The position numbers and the translations under genes are program-made. From JAJRXC01 sp047639555 (GTDB taxonomy: Bacteria; Actinomycetota; Acidimicrobiia; Acidimicrobiales; Aldehydirespiratoraceae): DNA of 64,000 nt. A model generated the notes under the pieces. It did not search any database and was not told the DNA's origin. It saw nothing but the letters and a program-made list of their open reading frames with translations. Position 1 is the stretch's first letter. Each line of letters starts with the position of its first letter. Of this stretch, positions 25,386-33,953 are shown in pieces. The stretch spans positions 82,957 through 146,956 of the forward strand of contig JBLIOE010000004.1 of assembly GCA_047639555.1 (NCBI GenBank), in the 5' to 3' direction.

Positions 25386-26642
25386 ATGTCTCAAGAGAAG
25401 CGGTCACGGGTGGAGCTGACTCGTGTCAGCACCCCTGCTGAAGTTCGAGACACGACGGCCGCTTGGGTGCAAGAACACGTACCCACCGCATGGCAGGAGT
25501 CAAGCATCGCCGGCCGCGCCGCGATTCGAGCCGTGCGCACCAGGGCCGACTACGAACGCTGGTACCCCACGTTCGCCGCGTCGGGTCTCGCCGTTGCGAC
25601 CTGGCCGGTCGAATACTGCGGCCTCGACCTTCCCACCGACCTCGCTCGTGTCGCCGAGGAACAGCTTGCGCCGTTCAACCTTGGCCGCCTCAACCCGCTC
25701 GGTCTTCACAACGCCGCTCCCGCGCTGTTCGCCCACGGTACCGAAGCCCAGCGAGCCCGCTTCTTGCCGCCCCTTGTGCGCAACGAAGAACGTTGGTGTC
25801 AGCTCTTCTCCGAACCAGGAGCAGGATCTGACCTCGCTTCGCTGGCGTTGCACGCGGAGCGAGATGGTGACGAGTGGGTGCTCACCGGCCAGAAGGTGTG
25901 GTCCACCTGGGCCCACCACAGCGAATTCGCGATTTGCCTGGCGCGTACGGCACCGGAGCAACCGAAGCGCAAGGGCATCGGCTACTTCCTGATCGATCTC
26001 CGCAGCCCAGGAATCGATATACGCGAACTGCGCCACATGGGTGGCGTCGTCGACTTCAACGAGGTCTGGCTCGACCAGGTGCGGGTGCCGCATGACCAGC
26101 TCGTGGGCGCCGCACAAGATGGCTGGCGGGTGGCCGCTTCGACCCTCGCGGGGGAGCGGCAGATGGTTGCCGGCTCCGGCTCGGGCGGCGTCGACCGCAT
26201 CGGTGGAGCGGGCGCCGATCGGCTGGTCGACCAGATCCGCGACCGCAATGCTCGCCCCACGCTGGTCGACAAGGGGGTCGCGCTCTGGAGCGAGGACCGC
26301 ATCCGAGCATGGACCAACCAGCGCGTGCGAGCCACGGTCAAGGCCGGCGGTACACCGGGTCCCGCCGCATCGATCGGCAAGGTGCAGCAGGCAACGCTCA
26401 ACCAGGGCATTCAACTGGCCGCCACGGACCTGCTCGGTCCGGCCGCCATGGCATGGGAGGGCGACGACTGGGTTGCGTCGATGCCCTACGAGGTGAGTGG
26501 CATGATCCGCAGTCGCGCCAACACCATCGAGGGCGGCACGACCGAAGTGAACAAGAACGTTATTGGCGAGAAGGTGCTTGGCCTTCCGCGAGAACCCGAC
26601 CCTTACCACGGGGCGGCTTGGAAGGAGATTCCGCGTGGGTGA
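25386..26642 (+). CDS. Acyl-CoA dehydrogenase, first gene of a nine-gene operon
   Basis: This 418-residue acyl-CoA dehydrogenase has the long form common in actinobacterial sterol and cyclic acid pathways. Motifs are WPVEYCGLDLP, WCQLFSEPGAGSDLASL, WVLTGQKVWSTWAHHS, FNEVWLDQVRVP, GERQMVAGS and the C-terminal RSRANTIEGGTTEVNKN. The Glu of IEGG matches the medium-chain-type catalytic base. It should oxidise an acyl-CoA produced by the ligases of the same operon. The following crotonase gene starts eight bases before its stop, so translation is coupled. Confidence 0.88.
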   Translation: MSQEKRSRVELTRVSTPAEVRDTTAAWVQEHVPTAWQESSIAGRAAIRAVRTRADYERWYPTFAASGLAVATWPVEYCGLDLPTDLARVAEEQLAPFNLGRLNPLGLHNAAPALFAHGTEAQRARFLPPLVRNEERWCQLFSEPGAGSDLASLALHAERDGDEWVLTGQKVWSTWAHHSEFAICLARTAPEQPKRKGIGYFLIDLRSPGIDIRELRHMGGVVDFNEVWLDQVRVPHDQLVGAAQDGWRVAASTLAGERQMVAGSGSGGVDRIGGAGADRLVDQIRDRNARPTLVDKGVALWSEDRIRAWTNQRVRATVKAGGTPGPAASIGKVQQATLNQGIQLAATDLLGPAAMAWEGDDWVASMPYEVSGMIRSRANTIEGGTTEVNKNVIGEKVLGLPREPDPYHGAAWKEIPRG

Positions 26643-27444
26643 CTACGAACACCTCATCGTTGAACGACACGGCCCGGTGGGCTGGCTGATCAACAACCGC
26701 CCTGAGGTCCGGAATGCGATGAACGGCGCGATGCGTGACGAGTTCGCCGACGCCTGGACCGAACTCGATCGCGACCCGGCCGTCCGAGTCATCGTGCATA
26801 CGGGCAACGGTCGCGACTTTCAAACCGGCGTCGACGTGGGCGAACTCGCTTCCGATGGAGTCGGCATGGAGCGCTACCGCGAATCGATGGAAGAGTTCGA
26901 CGTGCACTTCACGTCATGGCACCAAGAGGTGTGGAAGCCGGTGATCACCGCCGTCAACGGAATCTGTTGTGGCGGCGGTTTCCATTGGGTCGCCGACGCC
27001 GACATTGTGATCGCAGCCAGCGACGCCCAGTTCTTTGATCCTCACGTATCCGTCGGCCAGGTCGTCTCCATCGAGGCCATCGGCCTGATGAAGAAGATGC
27101 CCGTTGAGGCGGTGATGCGTATGGCCTTCATGGGACGGCACGAACGTATGACCCCCGAGCGGGCCCGTGAGCTGGGCATGATTTCCGAAGTGGTCGACCC
27201 GCCCGAACAGCTGCGGGAGCGAGCTCAAGAGCTCGGTGAGAGCATCGCAAAGAACTCCCCGGCCGCTATGGCGGCCACCAAGAAGGCCCTATGGGCCGCG
27301 CTGGACCACGGACTCACCGATGCCTGTCGCATCGGTGCCGGCCACCTGGTGTCCATGTGGGGGCATCCCGACCAGACGGAAGGACCGATGGCGTTCGCGG
27401 AGAAGCGCGAGCCGAACTGGGCCCCGCTCGAGCACGACTCGTGA
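26635..27444 (+). CDS. Non-canonical crotonase with His at both catalytic Glu positions (paralogue 1)
   Basis: This 269-residue crotonase-superfamily protein has the oxyanion-hole pattern GRDFQTGVDVGEL and NGICCGGGFHWVADAD. The two Glu residues of enoyl-CoA hydratase (rat 144 and 164) align with His117 (GGGFHW) and His137 (DPHVSVGQV). Ordinary hydration is therefore unlikely; hydrolysis, isomerisation or C-C or C-halogen cleavage, as in other crotonase branches, is possible. GTG 26635, with GAAGGAGAT at 26621-26629, sets the start inside the previous gene. The paralogue at 29203 shares the motifs. Confidence 0.82.
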   Translation: MGDYEHLIVERHGPVGWLINNRPEVRNAMNGAMRDEFADAWTELDRDPAVRVIVHTGNGRDFQTGVDVGELASDGVGMERYRESMEEFDVHFTSWHQEVWKPVITAVNGICCGGGFHWVADADIVIAASDAQFFDPHVSVGQVVSIEAIGLMKKMPVEAVMRMAFMGRHERMTPERARELGMISEVVDPPEQLRERAQELGESIAKNSPAAMAATKKALWAALDHGLTDACRIGAGHLVSMWGHPDQTEGPMAFAEKREPNWAPLEHDS

Positions 27445-28811
27445 CACTGCTGGACCTTCTGACGGATCATCCGTTCAGCGACGACGAGGCCCTCGTCCAT
27501 ACCGTCGATCGCGCCCTGACGAAGACCGAAATGGTCGACCGGGTGACCATTCTCGGTCGCCAGCTCGGCCGCGAGACACCGGAGGCCTGCGCAGTGGCAA
27601 TCGTCGGCGATGGTCTCGCTGCGCTCATCGGAATGTTCGCGTGCTGGCATGCGGGCCGAGTCTTTGTCCCGATCAATCCGCGTCAACCGGCTTCAGCCAT
27701 CGACGATGCGGTGGAACGAAGCAACGCGGCGGCCACAGTCATGGGGGATGTGATCGGGGGGGTTGCGCCAAGCCGGCCGACAGAGTGGCCGGCCGATACA
27801 GCGATGATGCTCTGGACCTCCGGCACGACGGGCACACCGAAGCCGATCCTTCATGCGCATGCCGCGTATCGAGAGCTGATCGACCGCGTGTTGGCGCCAC
27901 TCAAGGGTGAGGCCAACGCGGCCGCACGCTGGCCACCTTCACCCAACCTGATCCCGGTATCGCTGGCGCTCAACGCCGGCATCTACAACGCACTCTTCGG
28001 ACTACGGGCCGGAGCACCGCTGGTTCTGATGGATCGCTTCTCTACGGCTGAGTTCACGACGCTCGTCCGGCGGCACAAGATTCGATCGACCGTGCTTCCG
28101 CCCGCCGCCATCGCGATGCTGAATGAGGACGTCACGATCGACAGCCTCGCTCCGCTGCGCTATGTCCGGTCCATCACTGCACCGCTCTCACCGTTTCAGG
28201 CCACCCGGTTTACCGAACGCTTCGATGCGTTCGTGCTGAACAGCTATGGGCAGGCGGAGATCGGTGAGGTGATCGGATGGACCTCAGCCGACGCACGCGC
28301 CCATCCCGACAAAATCGGCGCAGCCGGCCGACCCCACGCCGGAGTGGACGTGACGATCGATCAGCCGGACGCCAACGATGTCGGTCAGCTTCTCGTCCGA
28401 CCGCCGAACCATGCCGTCGACCTCCCTCCCGATCGGCTCACGAACGACGGCTTCATTCGCACGGGCGACCTCGCGAGAGTTGATCCCGAGGGGTTTGTGT
28501 GGATCGAGGGACGGCTGAGCGACCTGATCAATCGCGGCGGCAACAAGGTGTTCCCCGACGAGGTCGAAGAAGTGCTGGCGGCCGTACCCGGGGTCACCGA
28601 GGTGTCCGTCGTCGGCCGCGCCGATGATCGTCTCGGGCAAGTACCGGTGGCCGTGATCGTGGGCGATGCGCCGGACGAGGCGCTGGAGTCGGCCGCCCGG
28701 GCGCACCTGGTCGCCTACAAGGTGCCGGTTGAATTTGTCCGGCGCGCCGAGTTGCCCCGCTCCGCGGCGGGCAAGGTCTTGCGCCGACAACTTGTGGAGG
28801 AGATCTCATGA
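27441..28811 (+). CDS. AMP-forming acyl-CoA ligase (short form)
   Basis: This 456-residue member of the acyl-AMP ligase superfamily is somewhat shorter than usual. It has the phosphate loop MLWTSGTTGTPKPILHAH, NSYGQAEIGEV (A5 motif), RTGDLARVDPEGFVWIEGR (hinge region), NRGGNKVFPDEVEEV and the C-terminal PRSAAGKVLRRQL with the catalytic Lys. It activates a carboxylic acid to its CoA thioester through an acyl-adenylate. Starts at GTG 27441, overlapping the previous stop (GTGA). It is one of two ligases in this operon; the substrate is unknown. Confidence 0.85.
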   Translation: MTLLDLLTDHPFSDDEALVHTVDRALTKTEMVDRVTILGRQLGRETPEACAVAIVGDGLAALIGMFACWHAGRVFVPINPRQPASAIDDAVERSNAAATVMGDVIGGVAPSRPTEWPADTAMMLWTSGTTGTPKPILHAHAAYRELIDRVLAPLKGEANAAARWPPSPNLIPVSLALNAGIYNALFGLRAGAPLVLMDRFSTAEFTTLVRRHKIRSTVLPPAAIAMLNEDVTIDSLAPLRYVRSITAPLSPFQATRFTERFDAFVLNSYGQAEIGEVIGWTSADARAHPDKIGAAGRPHAGVDVTIDQPDANDVGQLLVRPPNHAVDLPPDRLTNDGFIRTGDLARVDPEGFVWIEGRLSDLINRGGNKVFPDEVEEVLAAVPGVTEVSVVGRADDRLGQVPVAVIVGDAPDEALESAARAHLVAYKVPVEFVRRAELPRSAAGKVLRRQLVEEIS

Positions 28812-29206
28812 TCCAATCGCTCGAGGTGGGAATCGTGGCGGTCGATGGCCTGGGGCTATCGGAGTTCTATGTGGAAGGCCTGGGCTTCGAGGTCGACCGG
28901 GTGCTCGAGTTCACGGTCGGCACCGTTCGGCGCCTCTCCTGCGGCCCGGCGTTTCTCAAGATCTACCAACCCGCTGAGATCCCCTCGCCGAATGCGGTGG
29001 CGGAATCGTGGTCCGCCCGTGGCGGAATCAACTATGGCGCGCTGCATGTCGCCGACGCAATGAAGACGGTGACCAACGCGGTGAAGGCGGGAGCGACGGT
29101 TCTCGCTCCGGTGACGAACCATCGACCGGGCGCCTTCTTCGCGCTGATTGCCGATCCCGACGGCAACGTCTGGGAAGTACTCCAAGAAGAGGCTGCCGCG
29201 CCATGA
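28808..29206 (+). CDS. Glyoxalase/VOC superfamily protein
   Basis: This 132-residue protein has the vicinal-oxygen-chelate fold. An N-terminal strand, SLEVGIVAVDGL, is followed by the LSEFYVEGLGFEV helix, and the second half ends with FALIADPDGNVWEVLQEE, the usual metal-ligand Glu strand. VOC members include epimerases, dioxygenases and glyoxalase-like lyases. Within this operon a methylmalonyl-CoA-epimerase-like or ring-modifying role is conceivable but not shown. It is coupled on both sides by ATGA overlaps. Confidence 0.82.
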   Translation: MIQSLEVGIVAVDGLGLSEFYVEGLGFEVDRVLEFTVGTVRRLSCGPAFLKIYQPAEIPSPNAVAESWSARGGINYGALHVADAMKTVTNAVKAGATVLAPVTNHRPGAFFALIADPDGNVWEVLQEEAAAP

Positions 29207-29868
29207 CGATTCTGGTGGAGCGCAACGGCCCCGTCGGCTGGCTGATCTTCGATCGACCCGATGCCGGCAACGCCATCGACGCCCAGATGTTTGCTGATCT
29301 CGAGGCGGCGTGGTCCGACCTCGATGCGGACGACGACATCCGGGTGATCATCAACACCGGCAACGGGCGAACCTTCCAGTCGGGCCTCGATGTGGTCCAA
29401 CTCGCTCGGGATCCGGCCGCGCTACGAGCGAGCTCGCGCCAGACCCGTGACAACGCCCTACGGCTCACGGCCTGGCACTGCGGTGTGACGAAACCGGTCG
29501 TTGCCGCCGTCAATGGGATCTGTGCGGGTGGTGGGCTTCACTTCGTTGCCGACGCCGACATCGTCATTGCGTCGACGGAGGCCTCGTTTCTGGACCCCCA
29601 TGTCTCGGTCGGCCAGGTGAGCGCCTTCGAGGCCATCGGACTCCTGAAGAAGAGCCCGATGGAGCGAATCGCCCGCATGGCCCTACTCGGCCGTCATGAG
29701 CGATTCGATGCCGAGGAAGCGCGTCGGCTGGGCATCGTGTCCGAAGTCGTGGCACCGGATGAACTTCGGCCTCGGGCCCAGGCCATCGCCGAGGCGATCG
29801 CCACCCGCCCCCTAAACGAACTGCGCGGCATCAAGACCGCGCTCTGGAACGCCCTGGAGCGAGCATGA
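29203..29868 (+). CDS. Non-canonical crotonase with His at both catalytic Glu positions (paralogue 2)
   Basis: This 221-residue crotonase-fold protein is shorter than the usual 255-270 because of a shortened C-terminal helix region. It shares with the gene at 26635 the opening NGPVGWLIFDRPDAGNAID, the oxyanion strand GRTFQSGLDVVQL, and NGICAGGGLHFVADAD followed by DPHVSVGQV. His113 and His133 replace the two hydratase Glu. The two paralogues may form a hetero-oligomer or act on successive intermediates. ATG 29203 overlaps the VOC stop, and the gene is coupled to the next by another ATGA. Confidence 0.82.
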   Translation: MTILVERNGPVGWLIFDRPDAGNAIDAQMFADLEAAWSDLDADDDIRVIINTGNGRTFQSGLDVVQLARDPAALRASSRQTRDNALRLTAWHCGVTKPVVAAVNGICAGGGLHFVADADIVIASTEASFLDPHVSVGQVSAFEAIGLLKKSPMERIARMALLGRHERFDAEEARRLGIVSEVVAPDELRPRAQAIAEAIATRPLNELRGIKTALWNALERA

Positions 29869-30617
29869 GTGAGTCAGCCGTCAATACAAAGGCCTACATC
29901 CACGAGTTCATCGATATTCGTGGGGTGAATCGCGGCAACTACATGCACCACATGACCGCGAACTGGAGCCCGAACGCCCAAGAGGATCGCAACCAGCAGT
30001 GTTTCGGCGTGTGGGGTGTGGTCGGTTCAACGTCGGCGTGGCCGCAGGTGTGCAACATTTGGCAAGAGCCAGGGCTCGACGGACTGGCCGCCTCCCTTGG
30101 AAACGAGACAGTAGGGGCCGACCTTCAGGATCCGAAGCTCGCGAAATGGTGGACGGAGGCCTCACAGTTTCGACGAGGCGGCATCGACCGCATCGTGCTC
30201 CCGGCGCCCTGGATGCCGACCGTCGAGGAGAGCCTCCAGACGGGCCTGCGGGCTGAGGTTTGCGCCCACGAGATCATCAAGGTGCAGCCGGGCGAGGCCA
30301 TTCAGGCGCTCGAACTCGTTCGCACCCACGCGGTAACGGCGTACGAACCGTTCGGCTGGCACCTCGTGGGCGCGTGGCGTACCGCAATGCGAGACGATGA
30401 CGAGATCATTCTGCTGTGGGCGCTGCCTGATGGTTATCCGTCGTGGGCCGCCGCGGAAACGGCCCAGGGGAGTGCCCCCGGGATCGTGGCGTGGCGAAAA
30501 GCCATCCGTCCAGTCGTGACTGATTGGCATCGCATCCTTCTGGCGGCGGCGCCCCTGTGTCCGTTCCGAACGGGGCGTCAACCGCAGCGCGACGACCGAG
30601 TCGACTGGGAGGAATAG
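29865..30617 (+). CDS. Unknown protein with two NIPSNAP-like/dimeric alpha-beta barrel repeats
   Basis: This 250-residue protein of unknown function seems to have two related halves. The first begins YIHEFIDIRGVNRGNYMHHM and the second CAHEIIKVQPGEAIQALELVRT. Each runs into a strand with G-W or G-V (FGVWGVVG; GWHLVGAWRT) as in NIPSNAP-like ferredoxin folds. It has no signal peptide. Being locked between a crotonase and a MaoC-type hydratase, it is probably a non-redox enzyme or pocket protein in the same pathway. Fold assignment is tentative. Confidence 0.6.
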   Translation: MSESAVNTKAYIHEFIDIRGVNRGNYMHHMTANWSPNAQEDRNQQCFGVWGVVGSTSAWPQVCNIWQEPGLDGLAASLGNETVGADLQDPKLAKWWTEASQFRRGGIDRIVLPAPWMPTVEESLQTGLRAEVCAHEIIKVQPGEAIQALELVRTHAVTAYEPFGWHLVGAWRTAMRDDDEIILLWALPDGYPSWAAAETAQGSAPGIVAWRKAIRPVVTDWHRILLAAAPLCPFRTGRQPQRDDRVDWEE

Positions 30618-30620
30618 CCG

Positions 30621-31880
30621 ATGTCGGATGCCATTACGGCCGAACGACTCGCGCGGCTCCGAGCGAGGATCGGCATTGCTCAGCCCCACCCACAGCCGCC
30701 CTGGTATCGACGCCCGGGTTCTGACGCATTCCGCCATGTCAGCGAGGCCTGTGGCGACGACAACCCGCTGTGGTGCGACCCGGACTATGGCTCGTCCACG
30801 GTCTGGGACGGCCCGATTGCGTCGCCGAACATGAACGGCGGCGACACGCTGATCGGCGTCAACGAGGTGACAACGCTCGACGACGACACCAAGGCCCTTC
30901 TGAAGGGTGATCCGTTGAAGGGGGCCCACGCCTATTACGCGGGAAGCTTCCGCGAATGGTGGGCGCCCGTGCGGCCGGAGATGGCGATCACCCGCCGCAA
31001 CGCGCTGGTGGGGGTGCACGACAAGTCGAGTGACTTCGCCGAGCGAACCGTGCACGAATGGACCGGTGAGGTGTTCGCCACACCGGAGCAGCCGCTGTCG
31101 GCCCAGTATCGGTTGATGATCCGCACGGACCGGGAGAAAGTGGCGGCTAAGTCGAAGGCATCGCCCGCGAACGAGATCGAGATCACGCCCTACTCCGATG
31201 ACCAACTCGCCGAGATCGACGCGGCCTACGGCGGGGAGAAGGCGCGACGTCGCGGCGCCGAGCCTCGCTGGTTCGAGGACGTCGAAGAGGGCGATGAACT
31301 CGACGGTCTGGTGAAAGGACCGATGCGGGTCACCGACATCATCGTGTGGCATACCGGCATGGGCATGGGGCTCTATGGCGTGAAGGCGTTACGACTTGCG
31401 TATGAGCAACGGCAACGAGTGCCGGGCTTTTTTCGGCCCGACGCGTTGAACATTCCCGACGTGCACCAGCGAGTGCATTGGGACCCAGAGTGGGCGGCCC
31501 GAGCGGGCAACCCGGCGACGTATGACTACGGCCGCATGCGAGAAACCTGGCTGGTGCATCTCTGTACCGATTGGATGGGCGATGACGCATGGCTTTGGAA
31601 GCTCGATGTCGAGTTTCGTAAGTTCAACTATGTCGGTGACACCCATTGGATGAAGGGCCGGGTCACCCGGAAGTATCTCGCCGAGGACGACCGACCGGCG
31701 GTCGACCTTGAGGTGTGGGGCGAGAACCAACGAGGTGCGGTCACCTGCCCCGGCCACGCGACGGTTCTGCTTCCTAGCCGGCAGCACGGCCCGGTTCGCC
31801 TTCCGGAGGCGCCCGGAGGCGCCCGCACCTGCGCTGAAACCTTGAAAGCACTCGTCACCCGCTTCGACGATCCATCATGA
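30621..31880 (+). CDS. MaoC-like double hot-dog acyl-CoA dehydratase
   Basis: This 419-residue protein has two MaoC-type hot-dog halves. The N-terminal half carries FRHVSEACGDDNPLWCDPDYG, which is the hydratase motif with Asp/Asn and a shifted His. The C-terminal half carries VEEGDELDGLVKGPMRVTDIIVWHTG. Such fused forms act as enoyl-CoA hydratases on bulky substrates in actinobacteria. The well-formed GGGAGG upstream supports ATG 30621. It is the likely true hydratase of this operon, since the crotonases lack both catalytic Glu. It is coupled to the next gene by ATGA. Confidence 0.78.
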   Translation: MSDAITAERLARLRARIGIAQPHPQPPWYRRPGSDAFRHVSEACGDDNPLWCDPDYGSSTVWDGPIASPNMNGGDTLIGVNEVTTLDDDTKALLKGDPLKGAHAYYAGSFREWWAPVRPEMAITRRNALVGVHDKSSDFAERTVHEWTGEVFATPEQPLSAQYRLMIRTDREKVAAKSKASPANEIEITPYSDDQLAEIDAAYGGEKARRRGAEPRWFEDVEEGDELDGLVKGPMRVTDIIVWHTGMGMGLYGVKALRLAYEQRQRVPGFFRPDALNIPDVHQRVHWDPEWAARAGNPATYDYGRMRETWLVHLCTDWMGDDAWLWKLDVEFRKFNYVGDTHWMKGRVTRKYLAEDDRPAVDLEVWGENQRGAVTCPGHATVLLPSRQHGPVRLPEAPGGARTCAETLKALVTRFDDPS

Positions 31881-33439
31881 GTGGCGGGACGAACTCGCAG
31901 CCAAACTTCGACACGCTGGTGGAATTGATCGACCAGGCGGCCGCCACCTGGCCGGAACGAACGATGCTCCGGTCGCGCCAGGGAGACAACGCCACCTTCG
32001 CCGAGTACCGCAGCCGGGTTGCGGAGATGGCCGGCGGACTCGCCGAGCTCGGTGTGTCAGCGGGTGACGTCGTCACCTGGATTCTCCCCACGTGGGTCGA
32101 CACCGTCGTGCTCGCGGGCGCACTCTCTCGGCTCGGCGCAGTCCAGAATCCCATCATCACGATCTATCGAGATCGCGAAGTTGGCTTCTGTTGTGCACAA
32201 GCCAACGCATCGTTCCTCATCACCCCCGGCGAGTTCGGCGGCTACGACTTTGCGACCATGGGCGAGCGAGTGGCTTCTGCGCAGTCCGGCTTACGTCACC
32301 TCGTCGTCGCTCCCGGCCAGTTCCCACGCCGCGGCGGACCGACTTCGCCGCCTGCGGCGCGCCCGGGGCCCCGCGACGTACGTTGGCTCACCTACACCTC
32401 GGGTACGACCGCGGACCCGAAGGGCGCACGCCATGCCGACCAGACGGTCGGAGCCTTCACCCCACCGCTGGCCGAACGCCTCGACGTGCAAGCGGGCGAT
32501 CGCTATTCGCTGGTCTTTCCGTTCCCGCACATCGGCGGCATCGGCCTGCTGTTCATGGCGTTACGCACGGGCTGCACCCACCTGCTCGACGAGACAGTTG
32601 ACCCGGTGAAGACAATCGAGTTCCTCGCCGGTGAGGGCTGCACCCATGCCGGTACCGGCGTGCCCTTCTATCTGATGTATCTCGCCGCCCAAGCCACTCG
32701 TGACGCGACCGGCGCGGGCCCGCTGTTTCCCCACCTGAAAGTTTGTCCGGGCGGTGGCGCTCCCATCCCACCGGCCATGCATTGGCGAGTGGTCGCCGAA
32801 CTGGGTGGCATCGGGGTGGCCTCCGGCTGGGGTCTGACGGAAGCACCGAGCCTGACCAACGGTGACGTGAACGACCCGGCCGAAAAGCTGGCGATCAGTG
32901 AAGGTCGGGCCATGCCCGAAGTCGAACTGATCACCGTGGCGGCCGAAGGCACCCGCTGCGCCCCCGGCGAAGAGGGCGAGCTGCGGGCCAAGGGCCCGCA
33001 GGTCATGCTGGGCTACGTGGACCAATCGCTCGACGACGAAGCCTTCGACCGCGACGGCTATCTCCGCACGGGCGACCTTGGCGTGATCGACGAAGACGGC
33101 TTTGTGATTGTCACCGGTCGACTCAAGGACATCATCATCCGGAACGGCGAGAACATCTCCGCCAAGGAGGTCGAGGATCTGCTCTTCACTTGTGACGAGG
33201 TTGCGGACATCGCCGTATACGGCGTGCCCGATGAACGAACCGGTGAGCGGGTCGCTGCCGCGATCGTCGCCGCCGAGGGCACCCACCCCACCGCGGACTC
33301 TCTGGCGGCCTTTCTCCGGGCGGCGGGCCTCCGTAACCAAGCGTTGCCCGAACGAGTCACCGTCATGGATTCACTGCCTCGAAGTCCGGCGGGCAAGGTT
33401 TTGAAGCGTGAACTTCCGACCGTATTCTCAGTCTCATGA
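31877..33439 (+). CDS. AMP-forming CoA ligase, cyclohexanecarboxylate-CoA ligase-like
   Basis: This 520-residue acyl-adenylate-forming ligase has LTYTSGTTADPKGARH (P-loop), SLVFPFPHIGGIG, GWGLTEAPS, RTGDLGVIDEDGFVIVTGRLKD, RNGENISAKEVEDLL and PRSPAGKVLKREL with the catalytic Lys. The FPHIGGIG and GTGVPFYL segments remind me of cyclohexanecarboxylate-CoA ligase (AliA) and other alicyclic acid ligases, but this is memory-based. It closes the enzyme series of the operon and is coupled to its neighbours by overlaps. Confidence 0.82.
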   Translation: MSGGTNSQPNFDTLVELIDQAAATWPERTMLRSRQGDNATFAEYRSRVAEMAGGLAELGVSAGDVVTWILPTWVDTVVLAGALSRLGAVQNPIITIYRDREVGFCCAQANASFLITPGEFGGYDFATMGERVASAQSGLRHLVVAPGQFPRRGGPTSPPAARPGPRDVRWLTYTSGTTADPKGARHADQTVGAFTPPLAERLDVQAGDRYSLVFPFPHIGGIGLLFMALRTGCTHLLDETVDPVKTIEFLAGEGCTHAGTGVPFYLMYLAAQATRDATGAGPLFPHLKVCPGGGAPIPPAMHWRVVAELGGIGVASGWGLTEAPSLTNGDVNDPAEKLAISEGRAMPEVELITVAAEGTRCAPGEEGELRAKGPQVMLGYVDQSLDDEAFDRDGYLRTGDLGVIDEDGFVIVTGRLKDIIIRNGENISAKEVEDLLFTCDEVADIAVYGVPDERTGERVAAAIVAAEGTHPTADSLAAFLRAAGLRNQALPERVTVMDSLPRSPAGKVLKRELPTVFSVS

Positions 33440-33906
33440 CCCTGGCCGCAGATATCACAGTCGCCTACACCCCCGCCGGCGGTTACGGCGACGAGATGCC
33501 TCCACCGATTTTGGCGGGTTGTGACGAACCGCTGAGCGATGGAGCGCCGGACCTCCGTGGCCTCTGGCAAGTCGTTGGACCGGAGATCGACGGCGAGACC
33601 GTTCCCAACACAGGCCAGGTCCAGCGAATCGAGCAGGCCGGAAATCGCATCGTCATCACAAGCGGCGGCGTCATCCACGACATGTTCGTCGACGGCACGC
33701 TCGAGAACGGTGTCAACGACGTCGCGGCAGCAGACTTCGAGACACCAATCCGCGTGGCGGCGTTCTACGAAGACGGCGTCCACGTCCTCCGCCCCGAAGG
33801 TATGCCCATCGAAGTCACTCGCCAGCGCGATGGTGACGAGATGATCTGGCGTTACGTCGGCTTCGCCGCGAGGCTCCAGCGGATCAACGAAACCGTCGGC
33901 AACTAG
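33436..33906 (+). CDS. Small hypothetical protein, last gene of the operon
   Basis: This 156-residue protein was not recognised. The sequence is beta-rich with alternating hydrophobic residues (GLWQVVG, NRIVITSGGVIHDMFV, IRVAAFYEDGVHVLRP), which suggests a small lipocalin-like or other ligand-holding barrel. No signal peptide is present. The ATGA overlap with the ligase gene indicates that it belongs to the same pathway. A gap of 47 bases with a new ribosome binding site precedes the next gene. Confidence 0.6.
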   Translation: MTLAADITVAYTPAGGYGDEMPPPILAGCDEPLSDGAPDLRGLWQVVGPEIDGETVPNTGQVQRIEQAGNRIVITSGGVIHDMFVDGTLENGVNDVAAADFETPIRVAAFYEDGVHVLRPEGMPIEVTRQRDGDEMIWRYVGFAARLQRINETVGN

Positions 33907-33953
33907 GCGATTCGGGTGGCGCGATCCTCCCGCCGACAAAGTAGAGAAGGACA

